63,079 bases of DNA from CAYUMU01 sp964445985 (GCA_964445985.1 CAYUMU010000030.1:1-63079); one strand, 5' to 3'. Counted from the first letter of the stretch, positions 7,867 to 17,236 are shown. Notes: a model not told the origin generated them from the sequence alone. Translations and numbers: made by a program.

Positions 7867-7872
7867 ATTATA
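7867..7872 (-). promoter_or_regulatory. Perfect TATAAT -10 box before the desulfurase
   Basis: Minus-strand TATAAT ends 6 nt upstream of ATG 7860, with no ribosome site between, which suggests a leaderless transcript. The -35 region (around 7889-7895) is poor. Confidence 0.45.
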
Positions 7873-7968
7873 CGCGGCTAAGGTGGCAGCGTGAGTTGTG
7901 GGCTGGTGTTCGAACTGTGGATTGATCGTTTTGACTGGGGTTGCAATTTAAGCAGGCTCTCTCGTGCG

Positions 7969-7996
7969 CTGGATCCCCGCGTTCGCGGGGATGACG
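7969..7996. repeat. Short palindromic repeat ATCCCCGCG...CGCGGGGAT
   Basis: Perfect hairpin with 9-bp arms followed by GACG, related to the GGATTCCCGC family found at 5424, 24712 and 60095. Confidence 0.55.
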
Positions 7997-8039
7997 ATAG
8001 AGGGGCCGTTCTTTAATTCTTGATTCTTGCGTTGCCGTT

Positions 8040-8378
8040 ATGACACTTGCAGAAGCTCAAGCCGCGGTGGATGCCTGGATTCGCCGGTACGGCGTGCGGT
8101 ATTTTTCTGAACTGACGAACCTGGCTCAACTGATGGAAGAGGTTGGCGAGCTGGCGCGGTTGATTTCGCGGCAGTATGGCGAGCAGAGTTTCAAGCCGGG
8201 CGAAGATGTATCGGCGGTGAACGATCGTCTGGCCGACGAAATGGCCGATGTGATGTTTGTGCTCATCTGCCTGGCGAACCAGACTGGCGTGGACCTCACG
8301 GCGGCTTTAGAGCGAAACTTGCGGAAGAAAACAGCCCGCGATCAGGACCGGCATCATAACAACCCCAAGTTGCGGTAA
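8040..8378 (+). CDS. MazG-like nucleotide pyrophosphohydrolase
   Basis: A single MazG-fold domain of 112 residues with the metal-binding motifs EEVGE (33-37) and DEMAD (66-70) in two long helices. This is the layout of single-domain MazG/iMazG enzymes that hydrolyse nucleoside triphosphates to monophosphates and so cleanse the pool. The Lys/Arg-rich C-terminal tail (RKKTARDQDRHHNN) is common in the family. No clear ribosome site is seen. It is transcribed away from the desulfurase gene. Confidence 0.85.
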   Translation: MTLAEAQAAVDAWIRRYGVRYFSELTNLAQLMEEVGELARLISRQYGEQSFKPGEDVSAVNDRLADEMADVMFVLICLANQTGVDLTAALERNLRKKTARDQDRHHNNPKLR

Positions 8379-8511
8379 GCGCGGGGGGTAGAAGGTATGC
8401 GGTGATGAGCCGCGCGGTTGGCAGCCGGCCGGTGTAGAATGTTCCAACCCGGCTAGAATGATGGAACGACGCCGAGGTGGCGCTATCTTTTGCCGAGAGG
8501 AGTTTGCGGGA

Positions 8512-9807
8512 ATGTTTTCACGATATTGCACGTCGATAGTCGTACTGGCGTTCTTGGGGTCGGCTGGTTGCGGCGCCGAGCCGGTGGCCGAAGTGACGGC
8601 TTCCGCGGGCGCGGCCACGGCGGGCGAGCCGTTCCCCCAGGTCGCGGCGACCGACGCGCCGTGGTGGCGTGGAGCGGAGCAGGATGGCGCGTACCAGGCG
8701 AGCGATCTTCCGCTCCAATGGAGCCCTACCCAGAACGTAGCCTGGCATACGCCGGTGCCGGGGCGAGGGCATAGTTCGCCCAGCTTGTGGGGCGAGCGAA
8801 TCTTTGTGTCCACGGCCGACGAGCAGGCGCTAACCAAGTCATTGCTGTGTTTCGACAGGGCAACCGGCAAGCAGCTTTGGGAAAAGGTGCTGCACCAGGG
8901 GCCGTTCATGCACATCCACGGCAAGAACTCGCAAGCTTCGGCCACGCCAGCCTGCGATGGCAGCCGGGTGATCGTGCCGTTCATGTTTGGCGATGCCGTT
9001 TGGGTTTCGGCCGTCGATCTGGAAGGCAAGCTGCTGTGGCAAGTGGAGGCCGGGCCGTTTGTCAGCCAACATGGCTATGGATCGAGCCCCGTGTTTTACG
9101 AGTCGCTGGTGATCGTGGCGGGCGACAACCCGGGCAGCGGTTTCTTGGCGGCCATGGATCGAGCCAGCGGCAAAATCGTGTGGCGGATTGAGCGGCCCAC
9201 GGGGGGGAACTATGCCACGCCCATCGTGGCGAACGTGGCGGGCAAGCCGCAGTTGTTGATTCATGGTTGCGATCGCGTGAGCAGCTACGATCCGGCCACG
9301 GGCAAGGAGATTTGGCATTGCGAAGGCCCCGCCACGGTGGCCGCCTGCACCATTGCCCACGATGGCCGGAATGTATTCGCCACCGGCGGCTATCCGCAGA
9401 AGGAAATCATTTGCGTGGCGGCCGATGGCCAGGGGGACGTGACCGATAGCCACATTGTGTGGCGCAGTAAACGGGGGGTGTCGTATGTGCCATCGCCGCT
9501 GTACCACGATGGCCGCCTCTACGTAATCAGCGATGGCGGCGTGCTCACCGTTTACAAGAGCGACACGGGAGACGTGCTGAACACCAAGCGGTTGGGCGGA
9601 AAGTTCACCGCCTCGCCGGTGCTGGCCGGGGGGCATTTGTTCCTGACCGATGAAAGCGGCAAGACCTCGGTGCTCACGCCGGGCGATCAGCCGGAGGTGG
9701 TGGCCGAAAGCAGCCTGGCCAGCGGCGGATTTGCCAGCCTGGTGATGGCCGGCGACCGGATTTACTTGCGAACCGGCGATGAACTGGTTTGTTTGGCCAA
9801 GGAGTGA
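8512..9807 (+). CDS. PQQ-like beta-propeller lipoprotein
   Basis: 431 residues. The signal peptide ends in a lipobox (LGSAGC, Cys20), so the protein is a lipid-anchored envelope protein. After an Ala-rich linker, repeated blades follow, such as LLCFDRATGKQLWEKV, VSAVDLEGKLLWQVE and AAMDRASGKIVWRIE; tryptophan-docking motifs of this kind mark PQQ/BamB-type propellers. No associated dehydrogenase residues are seen, so it is more likely a structural or binding propeller. I chose ATG 8512 over an upstream ATG because GAGAGGAG lies 9 bp before it and the lipobox is then correctly placed. A paralogue lies at 27835-29229. Confidence 0.88.
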   Translation: MFSRYCTSIVVLAFLGSAGCGAEPVAEVTASAGAATAGEPFPQVAATDAPWWRGAEQDGAYQASDLPLQWSPTQNVAWHTPVPGRGHSSPSLWGERIFVSTADEQALTKSLLCFDRATGKQLWEKVLHQGPFMHIHGKNSQASATPACDGSRVIVPFMFGDAVWVSAVDLEGKLLWQVEAGPFVSQHGYGSSPVFYESLVIVAGDNPGSGFLAAMDRASGKIVWRIERPTGGNYATPIVANVAGKPQLLIHGCDRVSSYDPATGKEIWHCEGPATVAACTIAHDGRNVFATGGYPQKEIICVAADGQGDVTDSHIVWRSKRGVSYVPSPLYHDGRLYVISDGGVLTVYKSDTGDVLNTKRLGGKFTASPVLAGGHLFLTDESGKTSVLTPGDQPEVVAESSLASGGFASLVMAGDRIYLRTGDELVCLAKE

Positions 9808-9980
9808 AGTTGGGGCTTCTTCGAAAATGTAAGCCGTGGCAAAACCTTGTTCGGCGATGCGGCAGGTTCTATGATTTTCAATCGCCGGTTTGGCCTGCCT
9901 CGCCAACTTGAGGCGAACACCAGGTTTTGATCGTGGGCAGGCCGGCACGATTTTCACTTCTCATCAAAAAGGCGCACGTC

Positions 9981-10448
9981 ATGGCGGAAAAAGTCGAGCC
10001 GGTTCCCCACGGGTATCAATCGGTCACGCCCTACTTGATTGTGACCGACGGCGAAGCCGCGTTGGCTTTTTACACGGCGGCGTTTGGCGCGGCCGAGAGC
10101 ATGCGGATTTCCTCGCCCGACGGCAAGATTGGCCATGCTGAATTTCGCGTGGCCGGCTCCACGGTGATGCTGGCCGAGGAGTATCCGGATATGGATTGCT
10201 ACAGCCCTTTGAAATATGGCGGCACGCCGGTCAGTTTGGCGCTGTATGTGCCGAATGTCGATGAATTGGTGGCCCAAGCCGTGAAGGCCGGCGCCGAACT
10301 GGTGCGGCCGGTGGAAGACAAGTTTTACGGCGACCGGATGGGCAGCCTGAAAGACCCCTTCGGTCATATTTGGCACGTGGCCACGCACATTGAGGATGTT
10401 TCGCCGGAAGAGATGCAGAAGCGGGCGGCGGCGCTGTACGGCGAGTAG
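9981..10448 (+). CDS. VOC-superfamily (glyoxalase/bleomycin-resistance-like) protein
   Basis: 155 residues in two beta-alpha-beta-beta-beta modules: SVTPYLIVTDGEAALAFYTAAFGAAE, then GTPVSLALYVPNVDELVAQAVKAG with DKFYGDRMGSLKDPFGHIWHVATH. The latter is the PhnB/YdeM-type metal site pattern (DPFGHxW). The substrate is unknown. ATG 9981 follows AAAAAGG. The stop codon TAG is the start of a palindromic repeat (10446-10470). Confidence 0.85.
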   Translation: MAEKVEPVPHGYQSVTPYLIVTDGEAALAFYTAAFGAAESMRISSPDGKIGHAEFRVAGSTVMLAEEYPDMDCYSPLKYGGTPVSLALYVPNVDELVAQAVKAGAELVRPVEDKFYGDRMGSLKDPFGHIWHVATHIEDVSPEEMQKRAAALYGE

Positions 10449-10470
10449 GGTACGCAGCCCTCTGCGTACC
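10446..10470. repeat. Palindrome GGTACGCAG-CCCT-CTGCGTACC fused to a stop codon
   Basis: Perfect 9-bp stem with a 4-nt loop. The TAG of the VOC gene is immediately followed by the first arm (TAGGGTACGCAG). A related pair of palindromes bounds 39511-39643. Confidence 0.7.
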
Positions 10471-10669
10471 ACCCGCGCTCGTTCTTCTCATGGCCGCCGT
10501 GCGCGCCGACCACAGTGAAACCGCGCATTGAGAAAGTTGGACGGCTTGTGGCCGCCAAAATATTGAAGCACATTGTCAAACAGCGGGCTGTGCCGATTCA
10601 AAGGCTGTTCAATCCCGACGCCACCGCCGTCAATCGAACCATGAATCTACTTTTGGCACAGGACATGGC

Positions 10670-11185
10670 TTATTTCGCCGTATCGTCTTGTCGAACGAGC
10701 GCGCCCACCCGGTGTATCAGCGACCTATCCAATTCGTTCGACCTGTGCAAAAAGTAGCCATTGAGAACGCCGGTCGGGAGTGAGGCGCTGGTGCCCAATC
10801 GACGCTCCTTCCGAGCCTTGGCTTCCCGCGGAACCAAAACCTTTACAATGTCGTCGTCTTCGATCAGCGTTCGACGGATTCGATACACTTCATCTGGAGA
10901 TGCCAGCGCGCTGGCATAGTGATAGTCGTCATCAAATCCTTCATATCCGCACCAACTCATCGGCGGATGATCAGGCACTGGATTTTCGAATTCCAGGGCA
11001 AACAGCCGAAGAAACGCCTTGCTGTTGCTGAAGGTGACAACGACGAGGCTGGCCACCGACGTTTCATCGTTTTTGAATTCGTCTGGAAATGTCTTGAGCA
11101 GCCGACATGAATCAGAACTGCTTGGAGCCAAAAATAGGGACATGGAGAGAACTACTCCGATTTGCAGCACAGTATTCGATTGCAT
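10670..11185 (-). CDS. Hypothetical exported protein
   Basis: 171 residues with a hydrophobic N-terminus (LQIGVVLSMSLFLAPSSS) that would act as a signal peptide. The rest is mixed alpha/beta and charged, with ALEFENPVPDHPPMSWCGYEGFDDDYHYASALASPDE in the centre and a basic patch (VPREAKARKERR). I do not recognise a family. Codon use is less GC-biased at third positions than neighbours, so it may be recently acquired or poorly conserved. The flanks are repeat-rich. Confidence 0.5.
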   Translation of the reverse strand: MQSNTVLQIGVVLSMSLFLAPSSSDSCRLLKTFPDEFKNDETSVASLVVVTFSNSKAFLRLFALEFENPVPDHPPMSWCGYEGFDDDYHYASALASPDEVYRIRRTLIEDDDIVKVLVPREAKARKERRLGTSASLPTGVLNGYFLHRSNELDRSLIHRVGALVRQDDTAK

Positions 11186-11374
11186 CCTTGATTCCCCTGT
11201 ATCTCAAACACAAATGGTGGCTTGCCATCGCGGCAGCGACGTTTTTTGGCGCACGGGTTCCCCTGCTTGAGCGTCGATTTTGCGTGTGCCCCTGCTCCCA
11301 AGGAACTGCCAGTTCCTTGGGAGCAGTGCGGAATGGCTGGCGACCCGTCCATCGAAAGGGAACGCCAACTCCGC

Positions 11375-11455
11375 TGCCGCACTGCTTCCGGTCGTGGAGA
11401 ACGTATTGTGAATGGAGAACGCATTCGACCGCAAGCAGTGGCACACTTGGCGTAC
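11375..11455. repeat. Interspersed palindrome CACTGCTT...AAGCAGTG, copy 1
   Basis: Arms CACTGCTTCCGGTCG and CGACCGCAAGCAGTG enclose about 40 nt including GGAGAACGCATTCGACC. The same design, with GGGAGAACGCATGCGACC, occurs at 30644-30722. Confidence 0.65.
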
Positions 11456-11461
11456 CACCCG

Positions 11462-13102
11462 CTACGGCTTTACGGGGAGGACTTCCAAGTCGCTGGCGCC
11501 CAGGCCGGCTTGGCGTTGGCCTTGCAAGTAGCTCACCACGTGCGCTTTGCCGGTGAAGCCGGGCGGAAGCGTGAGCCTGGCCGTGAAGCGGCCGTCGCGG
11601 CATTCGGCCTGCACGCTGGCCAAACGGCGGTCGTTGGCGGCGGCGTAGAGCTGGGCGTAGGCGGCCCGCTGTTCAGGCTGGCCGGTGGGAGACGATTTTT
11701 TGGGGGGCTCGAAGGTGAGCTTGTCGCGCGGGGCGACGATGTCCACCATGCAGGTTCCATCCAGGGCACAGGTTCCGGTCACTTCAATCAGGCTGCCTTG
11801 GGCGGCTTGCGGCGGAGATTGTAGGGCGATTTCGCTGGGCCGCGGCACGCGCAGCAGCGGGTCGCCCAACAGGTTGAATAGTTCCAAGTGCTCGCGGCGT
11901 TCGGCGTCGAGATTGTCGTGGAAGCCGAGCGTGGCGGCCAGGCTATCGAGCAGCATGGCGGTGGTTCCTTGGCGCTGGCCGAGCACCATGTTCCGCTTGG
12001 CGTGCAGCATGATTTCGCCGATGGTGGCGCGGCGATTCACGAAGCACTCCTTCAGCAGCTCCTGGCCGAGCACGGTCATGGCGTAGGGCATGGTGACCCG
12101 CGAACCGCTGAACACGGCCACCGGGCCGCCGGCCGACTGCAGCAGTTCTTCGGCCAGGCAGTTTTCGGCCTGATCGAAGGCGCCGGTGTAGCAGGCCAAG
12201 AACAGGGCCACGGGGGCGCCTTGACGGCATTGCAGCCGGCCGACGTCGCGGAGGCTGAGAATCGCTTGATATTGATTGTTGGGGAGCCGAATCCAGTCGA
12301 GCCCTTGCGGGTTGCCGTGGCCAATGTAGACCCAGAACAGGCTCCCTTCGTTCATGCGAGCCAGGGCCGTGTCGCAAAATGTTTCCAGGGGAGGGCAGTA
12401 GGGACTGGCCCAACTGGCGTAGGTCATGGAGGTGTCGTACTCGGTCGGCACGCCCTCGCAGATGAACCGCTGGGCGCACAATTCGAGCACCTTGTCGGCC
12501 AAGGCGCCAAAGCCGCCCAGGCCCGCCACGAAGTGAATCCGCCGCCGCGAAGGGCCGATGAACGCCTGCTGTTCGTGGGCCACGATCTTGGCGACCACCG
12601 TTTGCAACTGCTCGGGCGTTTGCACGCAGAGCCGGCCAATCGCCAGTTCGGCCACGCCGTCGTTATCGAGATCGCCAAAGCGATTGTCGCCGGCAATGTT
12701 GTCGTCGCGGCCGAGTAGCTTGATGACCTTGGCCGGCGTGAGGAAGGTGGGCACGGAGCGAGCCGCGACCTGCGGATCTATTGAACCGGGGGCAGGGGCG
12801 TCGCCCACCAGCACCACAAACTTCAGGTCTTGATGGAGCTGTGCCAGGTTGCGGATGCGAGCTTGGATGTCGGCCGCGCTGCCGGTGGGGTACACGAACG
12901 CCAGGCGATGTCCTTGCGCTTGTCGCAGTTCCACCCAAGGCTGAAGCGCTTGGCGAAACTCCGCGGGGCAAACCACGGCGGTATCGATGCCAGGCGCATC
13001 GGCGGCCGGTTGCCCGAAGGCGAGGGTCGGCCCTACGCAGGGTAAGAGCAGCAGTACCAGCAGCGGTAGCACATGAGATAGGTTTCGAGGCATGCGGTTC
13101 AA
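11462..13102 (-). CDS. Exported C25 (gingipain-like) cysteine peptidase
   Basis: 546 residues with a signal peptide (LPLLVLLLLPCVGPTLAFG). The peptidase domain has the catalytic His262 in FWVYIGHGNPQG and Cys304 in LFLACYTGAFD, the dyad arrangement of family C25. The upstream DxxxDNDGVAELAIGR segment (SDxYY-like subdomain) and the C-terminal Ig-like part (from about 440) also match the gingipain plan. It probably acts outside the cytoplasm on proteins. It is the last gene of a minus-strand run; the neighbours are envelope enzymes and a transporter. Confidence 0.85.
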   Translation of the reverse strand: MNRMPRNLSHVLPLLVLLLLPCVGPTLAFGQPAADAPGIDTAVVCPAEFRQALQPWVELRQAQGHRLAFVYPTGSAADIQARIRNLAQLHQDLKFVVLVGDAPAPGSIDPQVAARSVPTFLTPAKVIKLLGRDDNIAGDNRFGDLDNDGVAELAIGRLCVQTPEQLQTVVAKIVAHEQQAFIGPSRRRIHFVAGLGGFGALADKVLELCAQRFICEGVPTEYDTSMTYASWASPYCPPLETFCDTALARMNEGSLFWVYIGHGNPQGLDWIRLPNNQYQAILSLRDVGRLQCRQGAPVALFLACYTGAFDQAENCLAEELLQSAGGPVAVFSGSRVTMPYAMTVLGQELLKECFVNRRATIGEIMLHAKRNMVLGQRQGTTAMLLDSLAATLGFHDNLDAERREHLELFNLLGDPLLRVPRPSEIALQSPPQAAQGSLIEVTGTCALDGTCMVDIVAPRDKLTFEPPKKSSPTGQPEQRAAYAQLYAAANDRRLASVQAECRDGRFTARLTLPPGFTGKAHVVSYLQGQRQAGLGASDLEVLPVKP

Positions 13103-13171
13103 CTCCTGCGCGCGGGGTAGATCGCGGGGGGAATAGTGCTATCGCCGGAGGTAGGGTGAGAAGCCAGCTTG

Positions 13172-14710
13172 CTAGCTGATCATCTGCTGGATCCAGCCGC
13201 CGATCATCCAGACGGTGAAGAACCCAAAGAACAATACCGACCAGCCGAGGATGGCACAACGCCAGAGGCTCATCCGCACGCCTGGCGGCAGGGCCCTGCG
13301 ATTGAGGTAGAGCAGCAGTCCGCTATATAAGAACATGACCACGCCATTGAGCGACGCGGCGACTTCGAACATGGCGAGCGTGCCAGGGGCCAGGGCCAGG
13401 ATGATCACTCCAAAGACAATCGTGGACCAGAGGAACAGGTAGTACAGCCGGCTTTGGGTCCAGCGGGGGTTGTCGCGGAGCCAGTTGGCTTTGACGATGT
13501 CGGTGGAGATGCGCGAGCAAACGTCGAGCAGGCCAAACTCGGTGGTCAGCAAGATGGCGATGCCCATGATGAGAAATAGGGGGCGTGCCCAATCGCCCGC
13601 GGCGGGCAGTCGGGCGGCGATGCCGTCGGCTTCGTCGGAAATGAACGAAAGATCGTTCTTGCCGCCGGTGCGCACATCGTTGGCCAGGGTTCCCTCGGGC
13701 GTGTAGAACACGCTGTAACAAATCAGGGTAAGCAGCACCAGGCAGACCACGCAGGTGACAAAGAACGAGAAGAAATGTTCAATGCTCGCGGCCTGCCACC
13801 ACTTTTTCCAGCGGGCGCGGTTGAGCTCGGTATCGCGAAAGTGGTAGCCGACTTCGACGGCCGGTTCTTCCTGACCGGTAAGGGGGCTGGTGATGCGGCC
13901 AATGTAGGCCCCCATGCCGTAGCCTTTGTCTTTGATGTAATTACTTTGGCCCAGGTTGACGGTGCCGCCCGCCCCGGCAAAGGCGAGTGCCCCCAGCAGC
14001 ATGGCGGCGGTCAGGTTGGTCGAGGAGGGCAATTGGCCAATGCTGACGGCGCCCTGCGCCAAGGCAACGACCGCGTCCCACCGCACCAGCAGGCAGGCCA
14101 GCACGATCACCATCAGCACAATGCCGGTGACGAGCACGCCTTGCACTTTCTCCACGGTTTCGTACACGACGGGACCGGCGGTGAGCACGCCGCCGCAGAT
14201 GACCAGGCCGGCGATGGCCAGCGGGAATACAAAGGGGCTGGTCACGCCGCCGGTGGCCGTATGTTCCACGCCGAAGATCAGCCAGCTACCCAGATCGGCC
14301 GCGCCCTTGGCCCAGGCGGGGATCATCCAGGGCACGATGTTCATGATCAGGAAGATCCAGGCCCAATGTTTGCTGAGGCGGCAGAAGCCGGTGATGGCGC
14401 TTTCGCCCGTGGCCAGGGTCCAGCGGGTGATTTCCATGTTGAGGAAATATTGCGTGCCCACGCCGAGCAGGCAGGCCCAAAAGAAGACAAACTGCGAGTG
14501 ATAAACGATGTTGGGCCAGAGGATGAACTCGCCGCTGCCGAGCGCCAGGCCAGCAAGAATAATGCTGGGTCCGATCATTTTCCGCGCGGGCACCACCTCG
14601 GGCAGGTCGCGATAACGCAGCGGCGGGAACGTGCCATGCGGGATGACCGAGTCGGGCACGATTTCGTTGGCGTCGTTGGCGGGCAATTGCGGCAGCGGTT
14701 TTTGGGACAT
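13172..14710 (-). CDS. Nramp-related membrane transporter without the DPGN motif
   Basis: 512 residues with about 11-12 membrane segments. The first has GPSIILAGLALGSGEFILWP, the position where Nramp metal transporters carry DPGN. Further segments (ATGESAITGFCRL, GAGGTVNLGQSNYIKDKGYG, LLTTEFGLLDVCSRI) match planctomycete proteins annotated as Nramp family. Because the metal-binding Asp and Asn are missing, transport of Mn or Fe is doubtful and the substrate is open. ATG 14710 (MSQKPLPQL) is preferred; the longer frame adds 69 residues with no homology. Confidence 0.75.
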   Translation of the reverse strand: MSQKPLPQLPANDANEIVPDSVIPHGTFPPLRYRDLPEVVPARKMIGPSIILAGLALGSGEFILWPNIVYHSQFVFFWACLLGVGTQYFLNMEITRWTLATGESAITGFCRLSKHWAWIFLIMNIVPWMIPAWAKGAADLGSWLIFGVEHTATGGVTSPFVFPLAIAGLVICGGVLTAGPVVYETVEKVQGVLVTGIVLMVIVLACLLVRWDAVVALAQGAVSIGQLPSSTNLTAAMLLGALAFAGAGGTVNLGQSNYIKDKGYGMGAYIGRITSPLTGQEEPAVEVGYHFRDTELNRARWKKWWQAASIEHFFSFFVTCVVCLVLLTLICYSVFYTPEGTLANDVRTGGKNDLSFISDEADGIAARLPAAGDWARPLFLIMGIAILLTTEFGLLDVCSRISTDIVKANWLRDNPRWTQSRLYYLFLWSTIVFGVIILALAPGTLAMFEVAASLNGVVMFLYSGLLLYLNRRALPPGVRMSLWRCAILGWSVLFFGFFTVWMIGGWIQQMIS

Positions 14711-14890
14711 GGTTGGGTTGGGTGCAATCGGGCGAGCGGGGCATGCCGAGGCGCGTGGCGCGGGCGAAGTCGCGAAAGACAAAGCGTTATTCAACGGCCC
14801 ATCGCGCTCGATTGCAAGTTTTGCGAGGTGGGAGCGCTCGGATTTGGGGGGCCGCACCAACTCGCGGACGGCCACTTGCTCGCCACGCCA

Positions 14891-14918
14891 CATGCTTACG
14901 CCCACTGGCGTAAGCATG
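14891..14918. repeat. Palindrome CATGCTTACGCC-CACT-GGCGTAAGCATG
   Basis: Perfect 12-bp stem and 4-nt loop between the ceramidase stop and the transporter start. A copy with one deletion lies at 59518-59543. Confidence 0.7.
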
Positions 14919-14949
14919 GCACACGCGTAGCAGTTCCATGCCTGGTCGC

Positions 14950-16434
14950 TCAGTCAGCACCTTTCGCCGTGACTTCGTTTACCCGGTTGCGGAGCGCTTG
15001 CATCACAATGGGGGCGGCGTCGGGGCCGACGCTGTTGACTTCGCCGTACTGGCTGCGGGCACGCCCATAGGCGTAGGGGGGCAGTTGATCCCATTGCCGC
15101 TTGGGAATGAGGTAGCCAATTTCGTCGTTGGCCAGGCCGAAGATCAGCATTTTTTCGCCGGGCAGAATCTTGGCGATCGGTTCTTCGAGCGGCGCGTTGG
15201 GGTAATCGACGCCAGGTTCGGCCGGCTCTTGGAACTTGCCGTACACCAGCTCGGGGTAGAGTTCGCCGGGGATGCAGGCGACGTGCAGTTCGCCGAGCCG
15301 GAGGTAGGCCACCTCGGTTTCGACGGCCGAGGGTTCGTCTTTGACCTCTTGCTCGCGCAACTCGCCCAGTTGTTCGAAGTCACCGGTCCACACCCGGCCG
15401 GCGCGGCGGAGCACGCCCAGCGTTTTGGCCAGGCGATACAGCGGATTGATCAGCGGCACCGTGACCGGTTTGGCGGAAACCACAAACCCGGCTTCATCGG
15501 TCAGGCGGATAGGCCGGGTGTTCGCCAGGGCTTGTTCGGCCAACTTCGCCACGGCCAGCCCGTAGGCCTCGGTATAACGAAAGTCGCCTTCGAGCAGCAC
15601 GGCTCCCGATTCGTCGAGGAACTTGCCATCGGGTGGCGCCATCAATCCGCCCACCGCCCCGCTAAAGTAAGCCACGGGGGCGGCGAGCTTGGTCTCGAGG
15701 TCTTTAACGGTGTAGTACACAAAGTCGGCGGTCAGCTCGGTATTGCGGCGGCCCATCGCTTCGGGGTGGCAGTTCCATTGCACGAGGGCGCCGAGCAGCT
15801 TTTGCGAGTTGTCGGCCGCGCGGAACTTGAGCACGCGGAGCACGTCGTCGTACACGCGGGGGAGACGGCTATCGCCCAGCAGCGATTCGTCGGCGGCCGT
15901 GCCGTATTCGGCGGTGGCGGGCACGGTTTGGCCGGCGGTGTCTTTGACCAGTTGCACCACGCGGTCGATCACCAGGCGAATGTAAGCGGGATCGACGCCG
16001 CAGGTGATGGGGTTGGGTCCCCAAATGCCCACGGTGTCGGGGCCTTCGTGGTTGTGGGTGCTGGAGACCATCAGGTATTTGACGGTCGCGCCCAACTGCC
16101 GCCGCATTTCTTGCACGGCCGGGTATTGCAGGCCGAGCAGGTCCACGCTCACCAGGGCCACCTTCTGGCCGGCCGCTTCGAGCACCACCGCGCGGGCCAT
16201 GAGGGGATCGTGAACGCGGCTGGCTTTGCGGTTCTGTCCATAGCCGGCGAGCCAAACCGGGCGGGCATCGGAACCCATGGCCGGTGTGATATCGGCGCTG
16301 CCGAGCCCCACGCGCAGCGCGGGTTCGCCGGCTTGCGCGCGGCTGGCATGTGAGAAACACGCGGGCCACGCGCAGCAGGCGGCAGCGATGAAAAGCGCCA
16401 GGCGGGCGCGACAAACGGGGCCAACAACCTCCAT
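14950..16434 (-). CDS. Neutral/alkaline ceramidase family protein, exported
   Basis: 494 residues after a signal peptide (ALFIAAACCAWPACFSHA). The N-terminal part reads LRVGLGSADITPAMG, MARAVVLEAAGQKVALVSVDLLGL and STHNHEGPDTVGIWGPNP, the Zn-binding His and GP motifs of neutral ceramidases; QWNCHPEAMG supplies a further His. The C-terminal Ig-like domain of long ceramidases is absent. It would hydrolyse an amide or ester of a lipid outside the cytoplasm; similar genes are abundant in planctomycetes. ATG 16434 has a GGAGG site at the right distance. It starts 38 bp after the SGNH gene, so the two are probably one operon. Confidence 0.82.
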   Translation of the reverse strand: MEVVGPVCRARLALFIAAACCAWPACFSHASRAQAGEPALRVGLGSADITPAMGSDARPVWLAGYGQNRKASRVHDPLMARAVVLEAAGQKVALVSVDLLGLQYPAVQEMRRQLGATVKYLMVSSTHNHEGPDTVGIWGPNPITCGVDPAYIRLVIDRVVQLVKDTAGQTVPATAEYGTAADESLLGDSRLPRVYDDVLRVLKFRAADNSQKLLGALVQWNCHPEAMGRRNTELTADFVYYTVKDLETKLAAPVAYFSGAVGGLMAPPDGKFLDESGAVLLEGDFRYTEAYGLAVAKLAEQALANTRPIRLTDEAGFVVSAKPVTVPLINPLYRLAKTLGVLRRAGRVWTGDFEQLGELREQEVKDEPSAVETEVAYLRLGELHVACIPGELYPELVYGKFQEPAEPGVDYPNAPLEEPIAKILPGEKMLIFGLANDEIGYLIPKRQWDQLPPYAYGRARSQYGEVNSVGPDAAPIVMQALRNRVNEVTAKGAD

Positions 16435-16472
16435 GCGGTTTCCTCCGGGATAATACGCCAGTGGCGAGTGGC

Positions 16473-17210
16473 TCAGCTTTCGCCCATCAGTTTTTTCACG
16501 TTGGCTTCGATGGCCGCGGCCCAAATCTCGTAGCCTTGTCGGCTGAGGTGCAACAGGTCGGGCATGATCGCGCGGGAAATGGTGCCGTCTTTCTCCAGGA
16601 AGCGTTCGGAAATGTCCTGAAAGTACACTTTCTTGTCGTTGGCCAGCTTCTTGATGAGCTCGTTGGTGCGCTCGTTGGCTTTGCGGAGCTTGTCGCCCGG
16701 TTCGGCCCCGCGGGGAAAGATGCCGAGCAGGAGGACCTTGGTTTCGGGCAGTTTTTTCCGCACTTTTTCGACGACGGCGATGATGCCCTCGGCCGTTTGT
16801 TGGGGAGTATTGCCGGCGCGGGCGTTGTTGGTGCCGATCATGACGATGGCCAAGCGGGGTTGGATGCCGTCGAGGTTGCCGTTATCGAGACGCCAGAGCA
16901 CGTTCTGGGTGAAGTCGCCATTGATGCCCAGGTTGACGGCGTTGCGTTTGGCGTAGTGCTTTTGCCAGACTTCTTTGCCAGGCCCTTCCCAGCCTTGGGT
17001 AATGGAGTCTCCAATAAAGATCAAGTCGGCTTTTCCCTGTTTGACCCGCTCGTTCATTTTAAGGTGGCGGGCCATGGACTGGCCCTGGCGGGGCTCGGGG
17101 CGAACGGCTTCGTGAGCGGAGCCGTCTTGGGCAGTCAGCGGACGCGTTGTGCAGACCGCCAGTGCGAACACGAGCAAAGGCATGGCAATCGGCAACAACG
17201 GTCGGGGCAT
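16473..17210 (-). CDS. Exported SGNH/GDSL-type esterase
   Basis: 245 residues. Signal peptide LLPIAMPLLVFALAVCTTRPLTAQ. Block I GDSIT carries the nucleophilic Ser; NLGINGDFTQNVLWRL gives block II Gly; IGTNNA gives block III Asn; PDLLHLSRQGYEIW carries the Asp-x-x-His pair. This is the PAF-acetylhydrolase-like subgroup common in planctomycetes and acting on acetylated sugars or lipids. The ATG at 17210 places the signal peptide correctly; the upstream extension is repeat sequence. Confidence 0.87.
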   Translation of the reverse strand: MPRPLLPIAMPLLVFALAVCTTRPLTAQDGSAHEAVRPEPRQGQSMARHLKMNERVKQGKADLIFIGDSITQGWEGPGKEVWQKHYAKRNAVNLGINGDFTQNVLWRLDNGNLDGIQPRLAIVMIGTNNARAGNTPQQTAEGIIAVVEKVRKKLPETKVLLLGIFPRGAEPGDKLRKANERTNELIKKLANDKKVYFQDISERFLEKDGTISRAIMPDLLHLSRQGYEIWAAAIEANVKKLMGES

Positions 17211-17236
17211 GCGATTCGGTCTCCCGCGGAAAAACG

